DNA of 64,000 bases from JAKFWF01 sp963741505 (GCA_963741505.1 CAVUIJ010000033.1:124001-188000), one strand, 5' to 3'; positions 1-9,119 are shown, counted from the stretch's first letter. Numbers and translations: made by a program. The notes: a model not told the origin generated them from the sequence alone.

Positions 1-283
1 TTCTCGACCAGCACATCGCACTCCTTGATCAGCCGTTCGAGCACGCCCTTGCCGGTCTTGTTCTTGGTGTCGAGGGTGATCGAGCGCTTGTTGTGATTGA
101 GCATGGTGAAATAGAGCGCATCGGCGTTGGGCACGTCCATCAGCTGGCCGCGGGTGATGTCGCCGACGCCGGGCCGCTCGACCTTGATCACGTCGGCGCC
201 GAACCAGGCCAGCAGCTGCGTGCATGTCGGGCCCGACTGCACATGCGTGAAGTCGAGGATGCGGATGCCTCCAGGGCTTTCAT
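1..283 (-). CDS. frc: Formyl-CoA:oxalate CoA-transferase, N-terminal part (runs off window; frameshifted)
   Basis: Class III CoA-transferase that activates oxalate using formyl-CoA and feeds oxalyl-CoA to the decarboxylase encoded just upstream. Past the first five residues the protein reads GIRILDFTHVQSGPTC, then AWFGADVIKVERPGVGD and NHNKRSITLDTKNKTG, the conserved N-terminal Rossmann segment of the Frc/CaiB family. The start is the ATG at 283, preceded by AGGAG six bases away. The first codons (MKALE) are in a different frame from the rest. One G is missing around 266-272, where GAGGC is read instead of GAGGGC, so this is probably a sequencing indel. The C-terminal three quarters lie outside the window. 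It forms a minus-strand unit with oxc and the GntR gene. Confidence 0.85.
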
Positions 284-511
284 TGCGTGCTCCTGCTGAT
301 ATGTCTTGAACTTGTTTGATGGAATTTGCTTCGGAACCTTATTCATCAGGAAAGCAAAGACATTACCTCGGATGAGACCGTGTCGGGCACTTGCGCCTGA
401 CATGGCGTACACAGCGCCATCGATGAACTCATGCCGCATCTGGCCATCATTATCCGACGCCAAATATTCAGCCGCGGAAATATGGGTGAACTTCCTCGCT
501 GTTACCGACAT
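284..511 (-). pseudogene. Truncated Uma2-family nuclease fragment
   Basis: The segment starts with ATG at 511 and reads MSVTARKFTHISAAEYLA, then MRHEFIDGAVYAMSGAS and RHGLIRGNVFAFL. This matches the N-terminal signature of the Uma2/DUF820 PD-(D/E)XK-like family, where a residue pattern RHE(F/Y)(I/V)DG is followed by M(S/A)GAS. Full members are about 180-200 residues. Here only about 70 residues remain before the frame runs through the frc ribosome-binding site into frc, and the catalytic core is absent. It sits between oxc and frc, which are normally adjacent, and overlaps the extended 3' end of oxc. It looks like a relic of an insertion that was later deleted down, and it is unlikely to be functional. 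Confidence 0.7.
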
Positions 512-2281
512 GGCAAATGCCTTCTATCTTCCTCGGGACTCCTGGCTTTCTTGAATGATTCTAAGTTCTTCTTGCCGACCACGCTCTGCGGATTGAGATT
601 GCCGATGCGGCCGCTCTCGGTGCCGGCCTTCTCGTCGATGACGGCATTGATCAGCGTCGGCTTGCCGCGATCCAGGGCCGCGTTGACCGCCCGCGCCAAG
701 CTCGTCCGGGCTCGTCGCATTGACGCCGACGCCGCCGAAAGCTTCCATCATCACGTCGTAGCGCGCATCCTTGACGAACACGGTGGTCGCGACGTCGTCG
801 CCGCCCGACGGGTTCTTGTCGGTGCCGCGATAGATGCCGCCGTTGTTGAACACCACCACGCAGACCGGCAGCTTGTAGCGGCAGATGGTTTCGATCTCCA
901 TGCCGGAGAAGCCGAAGGCGCTGTCGCCCTCGACCGCGAGCACCGGTTTGCCGGTCTCGATCGCGGCGGCGACGGCATATCCCATGCCGATGCCCATGAC
1001 GCCCCAGGTGCCGACGTCGAGGCGCTTGCGTGGCTGGTAGATGTCGATGATCGAGCGCGCGAAATCGAGCGTGTTGGCGCCTTCGTTGACGAGGATGGTG
1101 TCAGGCCGCTCCTTGATGATCCGCTTCAACGCGCCGAGCGCGCCATGGTAGTCCATCGGCACGTTGTTGTTCTGTAGCCTCGGCGCCATCTTGGCGACGT
1201 TGCCGTCGACCTTCTCGCGCACCATGCCAGTCCAGGCAGCCGGCGCCTTTGGCCAATTATCACCCATGCCCTTGAGCAGGGCTGAGACACTGGAGGCGAT
1301 GTCGCCGACGACGGGTGCCGCGATCTCGATGTTCGAATCCATCTCCTTCGGATCGATGTCGATTTGGACGAACTTCTGGGTGCCGGCCGCCCCCCACGTC
1401 TTGCCCTTGCCGTGCGACAACAGCCAGTTGAGCCGTGCGCCGATCAGCATCACGACGTCGGCTTCCTTGAGCACGGTCGAGCGCGCCGCGGCGGCCGATT
1501 GCGGGTGGGTATCGGGCAGCAGGCCCTTGGCCATGCTCATCGGCAGGTAGGGGATGCCGCTCTTTTCGACGAAGGCGCGGATGTCGGCGTCGGCCTGGGC
1601 GTAGGCGGCGCCCTTGCCGAGGATGATCAGCGGCTTCTTGGCGGATTTCAGCAGGCTGAGCGCGCGCGCGACCAATTCAAACGACGGGATACTGGCCGGT
1701 GCCGGATCGACCACTTTGACGAGGGACCTCTTTCCCGCGTCGGCATCCATCACCTGCCCGAACAGTTTGGCCGGCAGGTCGAGGTAGACGCCGCCCGGAC
1801 GGCCCGAGCAGGCCGCGCGAATGGCCCGTGCCACGCCGATGCCGATGTCGGCTGCGTGCAGCACGCGGAAGGCAGCCTTGCACACCGATTTCGCGACGGC
1901 GAGCTGGTCCATCTCCTCATAATCGCCCTGTTGCAGATCGACGATCTCACGCTCGGACGAGCCGCTGATCTGGATCATCGGGAAGCAGTTGGTGGTGGCG
2001 TGCGCCAGCGCGGTGAGGCCGTTGAGGAAGCCCGGCGCCGACACCGTCAGGCACACGCCCGGCTTCTGCGTCAGGAAGCCGGCGATCGATGCCGCATAGC
2101 CGGCGTTCTGCTCGTGCCGGAACGAGATGACCCGCATGCCCTGGGCTTGCGCGAAACGGCCGAGGTCGGTGATCGGGATGCCCGGCACACCGTAGATCGT
2201 GTTGATCCCGTTGAGCTTGAGCGCGTCGATGACGAGATGGAAGCCATCGGTCAGGTTCTGCGATTGTGTATCTGACGACAT
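502..2281 (-). CDS. oxc: Oxalyl-CoA decarboxylase (one frameshift near 696-700)
   Basis: Thiamine-diphosphate enzyme that decarboxylates oxalyl-CoA to formyl-CoA in the cytoplasm. The N-terminal pyrimidine-binding domain carries the catalytic glutamate in FRHEQNAGYAA. The C-terminal PP domain has GDSAFGFSGMEIETICRYKL followed by VVFNNGGIYRG. The start at 2281 has AGGAGAGG eight bases upstream. Around 696-700 one extra base breaks the frame after the residues ATSPDEL; restoring it gives ARAVNAALDRGKPTLINAVI and the family ending ESGRIGNLNPQSVVGKK. With that repair the product is 592 aa, longer than the usual ~570 because about 20 odd residues follow VGKK before the stop at 502. That tail probably reflects the same rearrangement that left the Uma2 fragment. 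Confidence 0.93.
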
Positions 2282-2381
2282 TTTTGCAACCTCTCCTGTT
2301 TCCCCATCGAAGAATTTTTTTGACTTTGGCGAGCATCTTGCGGGCAGCCCGCCGCGGGCCTTCGCTTCAATCCATGTCAGC

Positions 2382-3068
2382 TCAGTCTATATCGACGAAC
2401 CGCTCCACGTGATCTCGAAGCTTCAAGGTGTGCTCGCGCACCAGCCGCTCGGCGCGCTCGGTGTCGCGCGCCTCGAGTGCCGCCACGATCTCGGTGTGAT
2501 CGGCGATCGAGCGCTTGGCGCGGTCCTTCTCGACGATCGTACGTTGGCGGATCGCCCGCACGTGGAAGAACAGCTTGTCGGTCATTTCCGCCACTAGGGC
2601 GCACTTCGACAGCGCAATGATCGCCTGGTGAAAACGGATGTTGGCGTCGGAGTATTCGCCGAGCTTCAGGGCGATGGCGTCGGAGGAGAAGGTATCGACG
2701 AGGGCGTGCAGGCCGGCGAGTTCAGCGTCGGTCGCGACCTGGGTCGCGAGCCTAGCCGCCATGCTTTCGAGCGCCGCCCAGACCGTGATCATTTCCAGCA
2801 CCTCGGCCTTGGTGCGGCGCACGATGTAGATGCCTCGGCGCGGCACGATGCGCACCAGGCCCTCCTGGTCGAGCTGGGCCAGCGCCTCGCGCAGCGGCGT
2901 GCGGCTGACCCCGAAATTGGCCGAGAGAGCCCGCTCGTCAAGCCGCAATTCGGCGTCGGGAGCGTAGATGTTCAGCTCCATGATCGCCGCGCGCAGGGCC
3001 TCGTAGGCACGCACCTTCAGGCTCTGCGGCTCACCGATCGGCATTATCTTGAGTTGTGTGCTCGTCAT
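2382..3068 (-). CDS. GntR-family (FadR/FCD) transcriptional regulator
   Basis: A 228-aa regulator with an N-terminal winged helix (LKVRAYEALRAAIMEL, then ALSANFGVSRTPLREALAQL and GLVRIVPRRGIYIV) and a C-terminal FCD ligand domain with the usual acidic/His metal-site spacing (DANIRFHQAI, then IADHTEIVAALEARD). FCD regulators usually bind organic acids. I take the ATG at 3068 as start because the frame upstream of it is not family-like. It is the first gene of the minus-strand unit ahead of oxc and frc, with about 100 bp between its stop and oxc, and it is divergent from the tctACB operon. It most likely controls one or both units through the palindromic sites at 3146-3163 and 3338-3355. Effector identity (oxalate or oxalyl-CoA) is inference. 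Confidence 0.88.
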   Translation of the reverse strand: MTSTQLKIMPIGEPQSLKVRAYEALRAAIMELNIYAPDAELRLDERALSANFGVSRTPLREALAQLDQEGLVRIVPRRGIYIVRRTKAEVLEMITVWAALESMAARLATQVATDAELAGLHALVDTFSSDAIALKLGEYSDANIRFHQAIIALSKCALVAEMTDKLFFHVRAIRQRTIVEKDRAKRSIADHTEIVAALEARDTERAERLVREHTLKLRDHVERFVDID

Positions 3069-3145
3069 CGTTGGCGACCTGTGTGCTGCATTGCGGGAAC
3101 ATGCAGAACTCGACCGAAAGTCAGTAGGGCAACAAATTTGTGGGC

Positions 3146-3163
3146 TTTGGTATACCATATGCC
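3146..3163 (-). promoter_or_regulatory. Putative GntR/FCD operator, copy 1 (regulator side)
   Basis: TTTGGTATACCATATGCC, containing the perfect palindrome GGTATACC at 3149-3156 within TGGTATACCA. It lies 78 bp upstream of the regulator start. The same 18-mer with one change occurs in opposite orientation at 3338-3355. GntR-family FCD regulators typically bind short palindromes with a TNGTATACNA-like core, so an operator role is a reasonable inference. Confidence 0.6.
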
Positions 3164-3337
3164 AAGCTGCGCGAATTTGGCTAGAACGAAATCGACATTC
3201 TCGTCACATCCGGCTCGATGCCGGACCGCACGACTTCGGGCCGGGCGACTCAACGATTGGAAAAAGCGGGCAAAATTGCCTCCGGCACGGTTGTCATCGA
3301 ATTTTCGTGCGAGACTATTGCACGATTGAGTTCTTCA

Positions 3338-3355
3338 GGCATACGGTATACCAAA
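3338..3355 (+). promoter_or_regulatory. Putative GntR/FCD operator, copy 2 (tctA side)
   Basis: GGCATACGGTATACCAAA. Its reverse complement matches copy 1 at 17 of 18 positions, and the core GGTATACC is at 3345-3352. It lies 51 bp upstream of the tctA start. The two cores are 196 bp apart centre to centre. One copy faces each divergent unit. The rest of the 338-bp gap (3069-3406) holds no gene. Confidence 0.6.
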
Positions 3356-3406
3356 CAGTTGCGCGAACGTTAGCCAGCAGCATAGCCGGCGACGTTCGAG
3401 GAGGGG

Positions 3407-4923
3407 ATGCCTGTGGAAGAAATCAGCTCGCTGATGCAGGGCTTCGCCATTGCCCTGACGCCCTACAACCTGATGCTGATGCTGATTGGCATCTTACTCG
3501 GCGTCATCATCGGCGTGTTGCCCGGGCCTCGGCGGTGCCAACGGCGTCGCGATCCTGCTGCCGCTGACGTTTACCATGCCGCCGACCTCGGCGATCATCA
3601 TGCTTTCGTGCATCTACTGGGGAGCGTTGTTCGGCGGCGCAATTACCTCGATTCTGTTCAATATTCCGGGCGAGCCGTGGTCGGTCGCCACTACGTTCGA
3701 TGGTCATCCGATGGCCCAGCAAGGCCGCGCCGACGAAGCATTGACCGCTGCCTTTACCTCTTCGTTCGTCGGCGCGCTCGTTGCCGTGATCCTGATCACG
3801 TTCCTGGCCCCGTTGGTTGCCAAGTTCGCCTTGAAATTTGGCCCGGCGGAGTTCTTCGCTGTCTTCTTCCTGACGTTCGCCAGTTTTATCGGCATGGGCA
3901 GAGGTTCGCCGTTCAAGGTGATTGCGTCGATGTGCCTGGGGTTCGCGCTCGGATCCGTCGGCCTCGACAAGATGACCGGCACGCTGCGCATGACGTTCGG
4001 TCACGATGAGCTGCTTAGTGGCTTCGACTTCCTGATCGCCGTGATCGGGCTGTTCGGCATTGGCGAGATCCTGTCGTCGATGGAAAGCGGCCTGAAATTC
4101 TCCGGCGCGCACGCGACGATCCGCTTCAACGCCGTGCTGCTGACATGGAAGAAGCTGCTGTCCTATTGGGCGACCTCGATCCGCAGCTGCATTATCGGCT
4201 GCTGGATGGGCATCACGCCGGGGGGCGCCACGCCGGCATCGTTCATGAGCTACGGGTTGGCAAAGAAATTCTCGAAGACACGGCAACAACTTCGGCAAGG
4301 GCGAGATCGAAGGCGTGATCGCGCCGGAGACGGCGGCGCACGCAGCCGGCACCAGCGCACTGCTACCCATGCTGACGCTCGGCATTCCAGGTTCCCCGAC
4401 CGCGGCAGTGCTGCTCGGTGGCTTGATGATCTGGGGATTGCAGCCCGGGCCAATGCTGTTCATCGAGCAGAAGGAATTCGTGTGGGGCCTGATCGCCTCG
4501 ATGTACCTCGGCAATATCGCCGGCCTGATCGTCGTGCTGACATGCGTGCCGCTGTTCGCCGCGATCCTGCGGGTGCCGTTCTCGATCATTGCGCCAGTCA
4601 TCCTGGTGATCTGCGCCATCGGCGCCTATACGGTCCACAACTCGATGTTCGATGTCTGGCTGATGCTCGTGTTCGGCGTCATGGGCTACGTGTTCCAGAA
4701 ACTCGGCTATCCGTTGCCGCCGCTCGTTCTCGCCATCGTGCTGGGCGACAAGGCGGAGGAGGGGTTCAGGCAGGCGATGCTCGGCAGCCAGGGCAGTATC
4801 GCGATCTTCTGGTCGAACCCGCTCGTCGGCACGATCATGGGGCTCGGGCTCATTCTCCTGTTCTGGCCGCTCTTCACATGGCTGAAAGCGCGTGTCTTCG
4901 GCACGAAAACTGTTTCAGCCTGA
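3407..4923 (+). CDS. tctA: Tripartite tricarboxylate transporter, large membrane subunit TctA (two frameshifts)
   Basis: Large permease of a TTT uptake system, with about 12 membrane spans. It starts MPVEEISSLMQGFAIALTPY at 3407 directly behind GAGGAGG. The conserved family region LLGVIIGVLPGLGGANGVAI is split by one extra G in the GGG run at 3524-3526. The second break, one extra base near 4277-4280, lies within GLAKKFSK...GNNFGKGEIEGVIAPETAAHAA. Both family signatures (GLGGANG and APE(S/T)A) are intact once repaired, giving 504 aa, normal for TctA. The gene is followed by tctC and tctB in the order A-C-B. The regulator context suggests uptake of a di- or tricarboxylate, possibly oxalate. 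Confidence 0.93.
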
Positions 4924-5048
4924 CGGGCGGTCGGGTGGTATCCGTGAGCGCCGCTTTGAGCGAATTCCTGACTTGCTTGGCGGAGCAGAATGTCAGGTTT
5001 GACAACAAATCCGCCGAGGACGTTCAACCAGGGAAGGCAGACACCAAT

Positions 5049-6077
5049 ATGAATGCAGTTCGCTTAGCATCGAGAGCCGTGATCGCTATTGCCTGCACGG
5101 CAGCAGGCCTGATCTCGCTCGCCTCGGTATCTTCGGCGCAGTCCTGGGAGCCGACCAAACCCGTCACCTTCATCATCCCGGCCGGCAGCGGCGGCGGCGC
5201 CGACCAGATGGCGCGCTTCATCCAGGGCGTCGTTACCAAGAATAATCTCATGAAGCAGCCGATGATCGTCCTGAACAAGGGCGGCGGCGCCGGCGCCGAA
5301 GGCTTCCTCGAAGTCAAGAAAGGCACCGGCGACCCGCACACCATCATCATCACTCTTTCCAACCTGTTCACGACGCCGCTCGCCACCGGGGTGCCGTTCA
5401 ACTGGAAGGACATGACGCCGGTGGCGATGCTGGCGCTCGACCAGTTCATCCTATGGGTCAACAGCGAGACGCCGTACCAGTCGGCCAAGGATTACGTCGA
5501 TGCCGTCAAAGCCGGCGAGGACAAGAAATTCAAGATGGGCGGCACCGGCTCCAAGCAGGAAGACCAGATCATCACCGTGGCACTGGAAAAGGTCACGGCG
5601 CCGAAAAAGCTGACCTATGTCCCCTATGCCGGCGGTGGCGCTGTCGCAACGCAGCTGGTCGGCAAGCATGTGGACTCGACCGTCAACAATCCGATCGAGG
5701 CCGTTTCGCAGTGGAAGGCCGGGGCGCTGCGCGCACTTTGCCTGTTTGACGCCAAGCGCAGCATTTACACCACCAAGGTGACCAAGGATCAGGCCTGGTC
5801 CGATATCCCGACCTGCAAGGAGGCGGGCGTCGATGTGCAGTACCAGATGCTGCGCGGCATTTTCATGTCGCCCGGCGTCAAGCCGGAGCATGTCGCGTAT
5901 TACGTCGATCTGTTCAAGAAGGTGCTGGCGACGGACGACTGGAAGAGGTTCATGGAGGAGGGCGCGTTCAACCAGACCTTCATGTCGGGGGACGAATTCA
6001 AGAAGTGGGTCGAGGCGAACGACAAGACCCACTACGACCTGATGAAGGAAGCCGGCTTCCTGGCGCCGGGCAAATAA
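5049..6077 (+). CDS. tctC: TTT transporter periplasmic solute-binding protein TctC
   Basis: A 342-aa Bug/TctC-type binding receptor. A signal peptide is visible (basic start, then AVIAIACTAAGLISLASVSS, cleavage around SSAQS). The mature part opens with KPVTFIIPAGSGGGADQMAR, the ligand-loop signature of the family, and later has YVPYAGGGAVATQLVGKHVD. The start is the ATG at 5049; the frame upstream belongs to the end of tctA. It captures the carboxylate substrate in the periplasm and delivers it to TctA/TctB. It lies 125 bp after tctA and 46 bp before tctB, so it is part of one operon. Confidence 0.93.
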   Translation: MNAVRLASRAVIAIACTAAGLISLASVSSAQSWEPTKPVTFIIPAGSGGGADQMARFIQGVVTKNNLMKQPMIVLNKGGGAGAEGFLEVKKGTGDPHTIIITLSNLFTTPLATGVPFNWKDMTPVAMLALDQFILWVNSETPYQSAKDYVDAVKAGEDKKFKMGGTGSKQEDQIITVALEKVTAPKKLTYVPYAGGGAVATQLVGKHVDSTVNNPIEAVSQWKAGALRALCLFDAKRSIYTTKVTKDQAWSDIPTCKEAGVDVQYQMLRGIFMSPGVKPEHVAYYVDLFKKVLATDDWKRFMEEGAFNQTFMSGDEFKKWVEANDKTHYDLMKEAGFLAPGK

Positions 6078-6123
6078 CGTCCGACGTCGACCGCTAATCG
6101 AAGAGCCGTGCAAGGGGACGACC

Positions 6124-6648
6124 ATGAGCCACAACGACGACGGAGCCGCGGACGAGCCTGCACTGGTGTCCAACCGTGCCGTCGACATTGTCGTCGCCTT
6201 GCTGTTCTTGCTGGTCAGCGCCATATTTATTTATGACAGCAACCGGCTCGGGTTCGGTTGGCGCGAAGGGGAGGGGCCGGCACCTGGCTACTTCCCCTTC
6301 TACATCGCTATCGGTATGGCGGCAGCGAGTATGATAAATCTCATTCGCGCTGTTTTCGTCGCGAGGCAGGATGCCGGCGATGCATTCGTGTCCAAGATCG
6401 GTTTCTCGCGCGTCATGCAGGTGCTGATCCCGACAATCATATACGTCGGGTTGATCCAGTACCTCGGCATCTATGTCGCTTCCGCGATCTTCATCATGGG
6501 TTTCATGATGGTGTTTGGCCGCGAGGGCATCATCAAGACCGTGGGCGTCGGCATTGGCGTACCGCTCGCCCTGTTCTTCATGTTCGAGCGCTGGTTCCTG
6601 GTGCCTTTGCCGAAGGGGCCGCTGGAGGCGATGTTGGGGTTCGGGTGA
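6124..6648 (+). CDS. tctB: TTT transporter small membrane subunit TctB
   Basis: A 174-aa protein with four predicted membrane segments: VDIVVALLFLLVSAIFIYD, then YFPFYIAIGMAAASMINLI, VLIPTIIYVGLIQYLGIYVAS and IKTVGVGIGVPLALFFMFE. The GxGPGYFPF-like stretch (EGPAPGYFPF) and the C-terminal VPLPKGPLEAMLG are typical of TctB/DUF1468. It is the last gene of the tctACB operon; the next gene ends convergently 11 bp downstream. Confidence 0.92.
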   Translation: MSHNDDGAADEPALVSNRAVDIVVALLFLLVSAIFIYDSNRLGFGWREGEGPAPGYFPFYIAIGMAAASMINLIRAVFVARQDAGDAFVSKIGFSRVMQVLIPTIIYVGLIQYLGIYVASAIFIMGFMMVFGREGIIKTVGVGIGVPLALFFMFERWFLVPLPKGPLEAMLGFG

Positions 6649-6658
6649 AGCTGCTATC

Positions 6659-7504
6659 CTACCTGATCCCCGACCGCATGAAGCTCTGCACGAACTGGCG
6701 CTGGAACAGCAGGAAACCCGCCAGCAGCGGACCTGAGGTCATCAAGGTGGCGGCGCAGATCACCGACCAGTCGATGCCCTGGTCGGCCGACGAGAACACC
6801 TGCAGGCCAACAGTCAATGGCCGCGCCTCGACCGAATTGGTTACGATCAGCGGCCACAGGAAGTTGTTCCAGTGATAGCTGACCGAAACCAGGGCGTAGG
6901 CGAGATAGACCGGCCGTCCGAGCGGCACATAGACTTTCAGCAGCGTCTGCAAAGCAGAGGCCCCCTCGACGCGGGCGGCATCATCGAGTTCGCGCGGCAC
7001 CTGCTTGAAGGTCTGCCGCAGCAGGAAGATGCCGAAGGCGGAGGCAACGTAGGGTAGCGCGATCGCGGGGATCGAATCGAGGATGCCGAGGCGGCCCATG
7101 GTGCGGTAGTTCTCGACGATCAGGATGTCCGGCATGATCATCAGCTGGGCCAGCACCAGGGCGAAGGCCAGTCCCGAGCCACGAAACTCGTAGCGGGCAA
7201 AGGCGTAGGCGGCGAGCGTGCACAGGACGAGCTGGCAGCCAAGCACCAGCGTCACCAGCATGAAGGTATTCAGGAAATAGCGCGCGAACGGCGCCGCGAT
7301 CCAGGCCCGGGCGAAGTTGTCGAGCGTCAGCGGCGACAACGGTGACAGCCTGGTCGCGAATTCAGGCGCGTGGAACGCCGCCCACACCGCATAGAGCAGC
7401 GGCATGATCCAGATCGCCGCCAAAGCCCAGGCGGCAACGGACTCCAGCGCCAGGGCTAAGCCCTTCGGCTGGTAGGGTCCGTCGCTGGATGTGCTCTGTG
7501 CCAT
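6659..7504 (-). CDS. ABC sugar transporter permease, UgpE/MalG type
   Basis: A 281-aa CUT1-family inner-membrane permease with six membrane spans. The EAA loop that contacts the ATPase reads ELDDAARVEGASALQTLL followed by VPLGRP. The start MAQSTSSDG at 7504 follows the end of the sister permease by 5 bp. It is the last gene of the minus-strand importer cluster (ATPase, binding protein, LysE-like, two permeases). Substrate probably a sugar, polyol or glycerophosphate-like compound; not resolvable from sequence. Confidence 0.92.
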   Translation of the reverse strand: MAQSTSSDGPYQPKGLALALESVAAWALAAIWIMPLLYAVWAAFHAPEFATRLSPLSPLTLDNFARAWIAAPFARYFLNTFMLVTLVLGCQLVLCTLAAYAFARYEFRGSGLAFALVLAQLMIMPDILIVENYRTMGRLGILDSIPAIALPYVASAFGIFLLRQTFKQVPRELDDAARVEGASALQTLLKVYVPLGRPVYLAYALVSVSYHWNNFLWPLIVTNSVEARPLTVGLQVFSSADQGIDWSVICAATLMTSGPLLAGFLLFQRQFVQSFMRSGIR

Positions 7505-7509
7505 CTGGC

Positions 7510-8388
7510 TCACCTGTAGTGGATGCGGCGCTCGAGCACGCCGTATTGGATGAGGGCGAGGCCGGCGAGGATCGCCAGCAGCACGACGGTGATCGCTGCC
7601 GCGTAGCCGGTGTCCCAGAAGCTGAAGCCGACGGTGTAGATGTGGAACAGCAGCAGCGTCGTCGCGTTGTCGGGGCCGCCGCGCGTCAGCACCACGATGT
7701 GGTCGATCATGCGGAATGCATTGATGACGGCGTTGACCAGCACGAACAGCGTCGTCGGCATCAGCAGCGGGAACTGCACGCGGCGGAAGAACTGCCAGCG
7801 CGAGGCGCCTTCGAGCGCTGCTGCCTCGGCGAGGTTCGGCTGCATCGCCTGCAGCGCCGCCAGATAGAAGATCATGAAGAAGCCGGCCTCCTTCCAGATC
7901 GCGACCACGGTGACGGCCGCGAGTGCGGTGTCGCGGGAGCCGAGCCAGTTCACCGCCGGCAGCCCGAACAGCCCGCGGATCTGCTCCAGCAGGCCGTATT
8001 GCGGCGTGTAGAAGAACAGCCAGATGTTGGCGACCGCGATCATCGGCAGGATGGTGGGCGTAAAGAACGCCATACGCACCAGGGTGCGGCCGGGAAAGCG
8101 ATCGTTGACCCAGGTCGCCATCAGCAGCGCGAGCGCGATCGAAACCGGGATGGTGCCGAGTGCGAACCAGAGATTGTTCCAGGCGGCCTGCCAGAACACC
8201 GGGTCGGACAGCATCTGGGCATAATTGTCCGGCCCGACGAAGACGGCCGGCCGCCGCGCCTTCGGCGTCGAATAGAAGCTGTCGATGAGGGTCGCGAGCG
8301 CCGGCCAGTGCGTGAACAGGGCAAGCAGCGCCAGCGCCGGCAACAGCAATAGCCAGGCGTGGATCTGTTGCAGGCGTGATGACATCAT
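7510..8388 (-). CDS. ABC sugar transporter permease, UgpA/MalF type
   Basis: A 292-aa CUT1 permease, six spans, beginning MMSSRLQQIHAWLLLLPALA. The EAA motif is LAEAAALEGASRWQFFRRV followed by FPLLMPT. The ATG at 8388 overlaps the stop of the LysE-like gene in an ATGA arrangement, which suggests translational coupling. Pairs with the permease encoded 5 bp downstream. Confidence 0.92.
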   Translation of the reverse strand: MMSSRLQQIHAWLLLLPALALLALFTHWPALATLIDSFYSTPKARRPAVFVGPDNYAQMLSDPVFWQAAWNNLWFALGTIPVSIALALLMATWVNDRFPGRTLVRMAFFTPTILPMIAVANIWLFFYTPQYGLLEQIRGLFGLPAVNWLGSRDTALAAVTVVAIWKEAGFFMIFYLAALQAMQPNLAEAAALEGASRWQFFRRVQFPLLMPTTLFVLVNAVINAFRMIDHIVVLTRGGPDNATTLLLFHIYTVGFSFWDTGYAAAITVVLLAILAGLALIQYGVLERRIHYR

Positions 8389-9017
8389 CGTCTGCCGTCG
8401 AACGCCAATCGCATCGCCAGCCCCGCGAATACGCTGCCCAATAGATACTGTGGCCATCGTGACAATTGGCGGCTTGTCGAAAAGCGTCGGCGCATCGCAG
8501 CAATGCCGAGGATTACGGTGCCGTTGACCGCCAAGCCGACGATATTGATGATCGTCGCCAATATCAGCATCTGCGCAATCACTGTGCCGTGTTCCGGCTG
8601 TAAGAACTGCGGGAACAATGCGACGACGAACAGCACCATCTTTGGATTGAGCAAGTTGGTCAGGAGCCCTTGCCAGAAGATGCTCCATATCGAAGCTCCA
8701 GCCAGTGTCGCACTCGGCGCGAACGTGAATGGGTCCGCTCGGACCGTATTCCAGGCGAGATAAAGTAGATAGCCCGCACCGGCGAGGCGAACGGCATCAT
8801 AGGCGGTTGGGATTGCAAGAAAAAGTTGCGACAATCCAATTGCTGCTGCCAGTGCATGCAAATAGGTTCCGCACTGAATGCCTGCGAGACAGGCGAAGCC
8901 ACTCGCGCGGCCCTGGCTCGCGCTGCGTGACGCGATCAGAACCATGTCCGGCCCCGGCATGCACACCAGCGCCACGGATGCGGCGGCGAATGTTGTAAGC
9001 AGCGCGATTTCCTGCAT
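8385..9017 (-). CDS. LysE/RhtB-family amino-acid or metabolite exporter
   Basis: A 210-aa protein with the family start FAAASVALVCMPGPDMVLIA, the QGRASGFACLAGIQCGTYLH segment and LLTNLLNPKMVLFVVALFPQF, all diagnostic of LysE exporters (six spans). It lies inside the ABC importer cluster, between the binding-protein gene and the first permease, and its TGA overlaps the permease ATG by 4 bp. The location is unusual because this exporter family is not part of CUT1 importers. Exported substrate unknown. Confidence 0.9.
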   Translation of the reverse strand: MQEIALLTTFAAASVALVCMPGPDMVLIASRSASQGRASGFACLAGIQCGTYLHALAAAIGLSQLFLAIPTAYDAVRLAGAGYLLYLAWNTVRADPFTFAPSATLAGASIWSIFWQGLLTNLLNPKMVLFVVALFPQFLQPEHGTVIAQMLILATIINIVGLAVNGTVILGIAAMRRRFSTSRQLSRWPQYLLGSVFAGLAMRLAFDGRR

Positions 9018-9077
9018 CGGCGAAGCCTTTCATCTGGGGGGCGATGACTTCTCTGCGCGATCGGCGAATTCAAATGA

Positions 9078-9115
9078 AATTTGCCTCTCCCTTGCTTTCG
9101 GGGGAGAGGCAAAAT
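9078..9115 (-). terminator. Strong hairpin terminator after the binding-protein gene
   Basis: A perfect 12-bp stem, TTTGCCTCTCCC (9080-9091) with GGGAGAGGCAAA (9102-9113), loop 10 nt, 5 bp past the stop of the binding-protein gene. In the minus direction it is followed by an AT-rich tract (AAATTTCATTTG), consistent with an intrinsic terminator or attenuator. The AT-rich flanks on both sides could make it work in both directions. It lies between the binding protein and the LysE/permease genes. Confidence 0.7.
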
Positions 9116-9119
9116 AGCT

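Noticed and set aside
284..511. Uma2 fragment as an active toxin or nuclease
   Set aside because: Only the N-terminal ~70 residues exist, and the catalytic residues that lie in the later part of the family are missing.
3407..4923. Programmed frameshifting or genuine pseudogenisation of tctA and the other broken genes
   Set aside because: There are no slippery heptamers with following structures, and the breaks occur at unrelated places in unrelated genes. The rest of each gene shows intact motifs. Indel error is the simpler explanation, although reads are needed to be sure.
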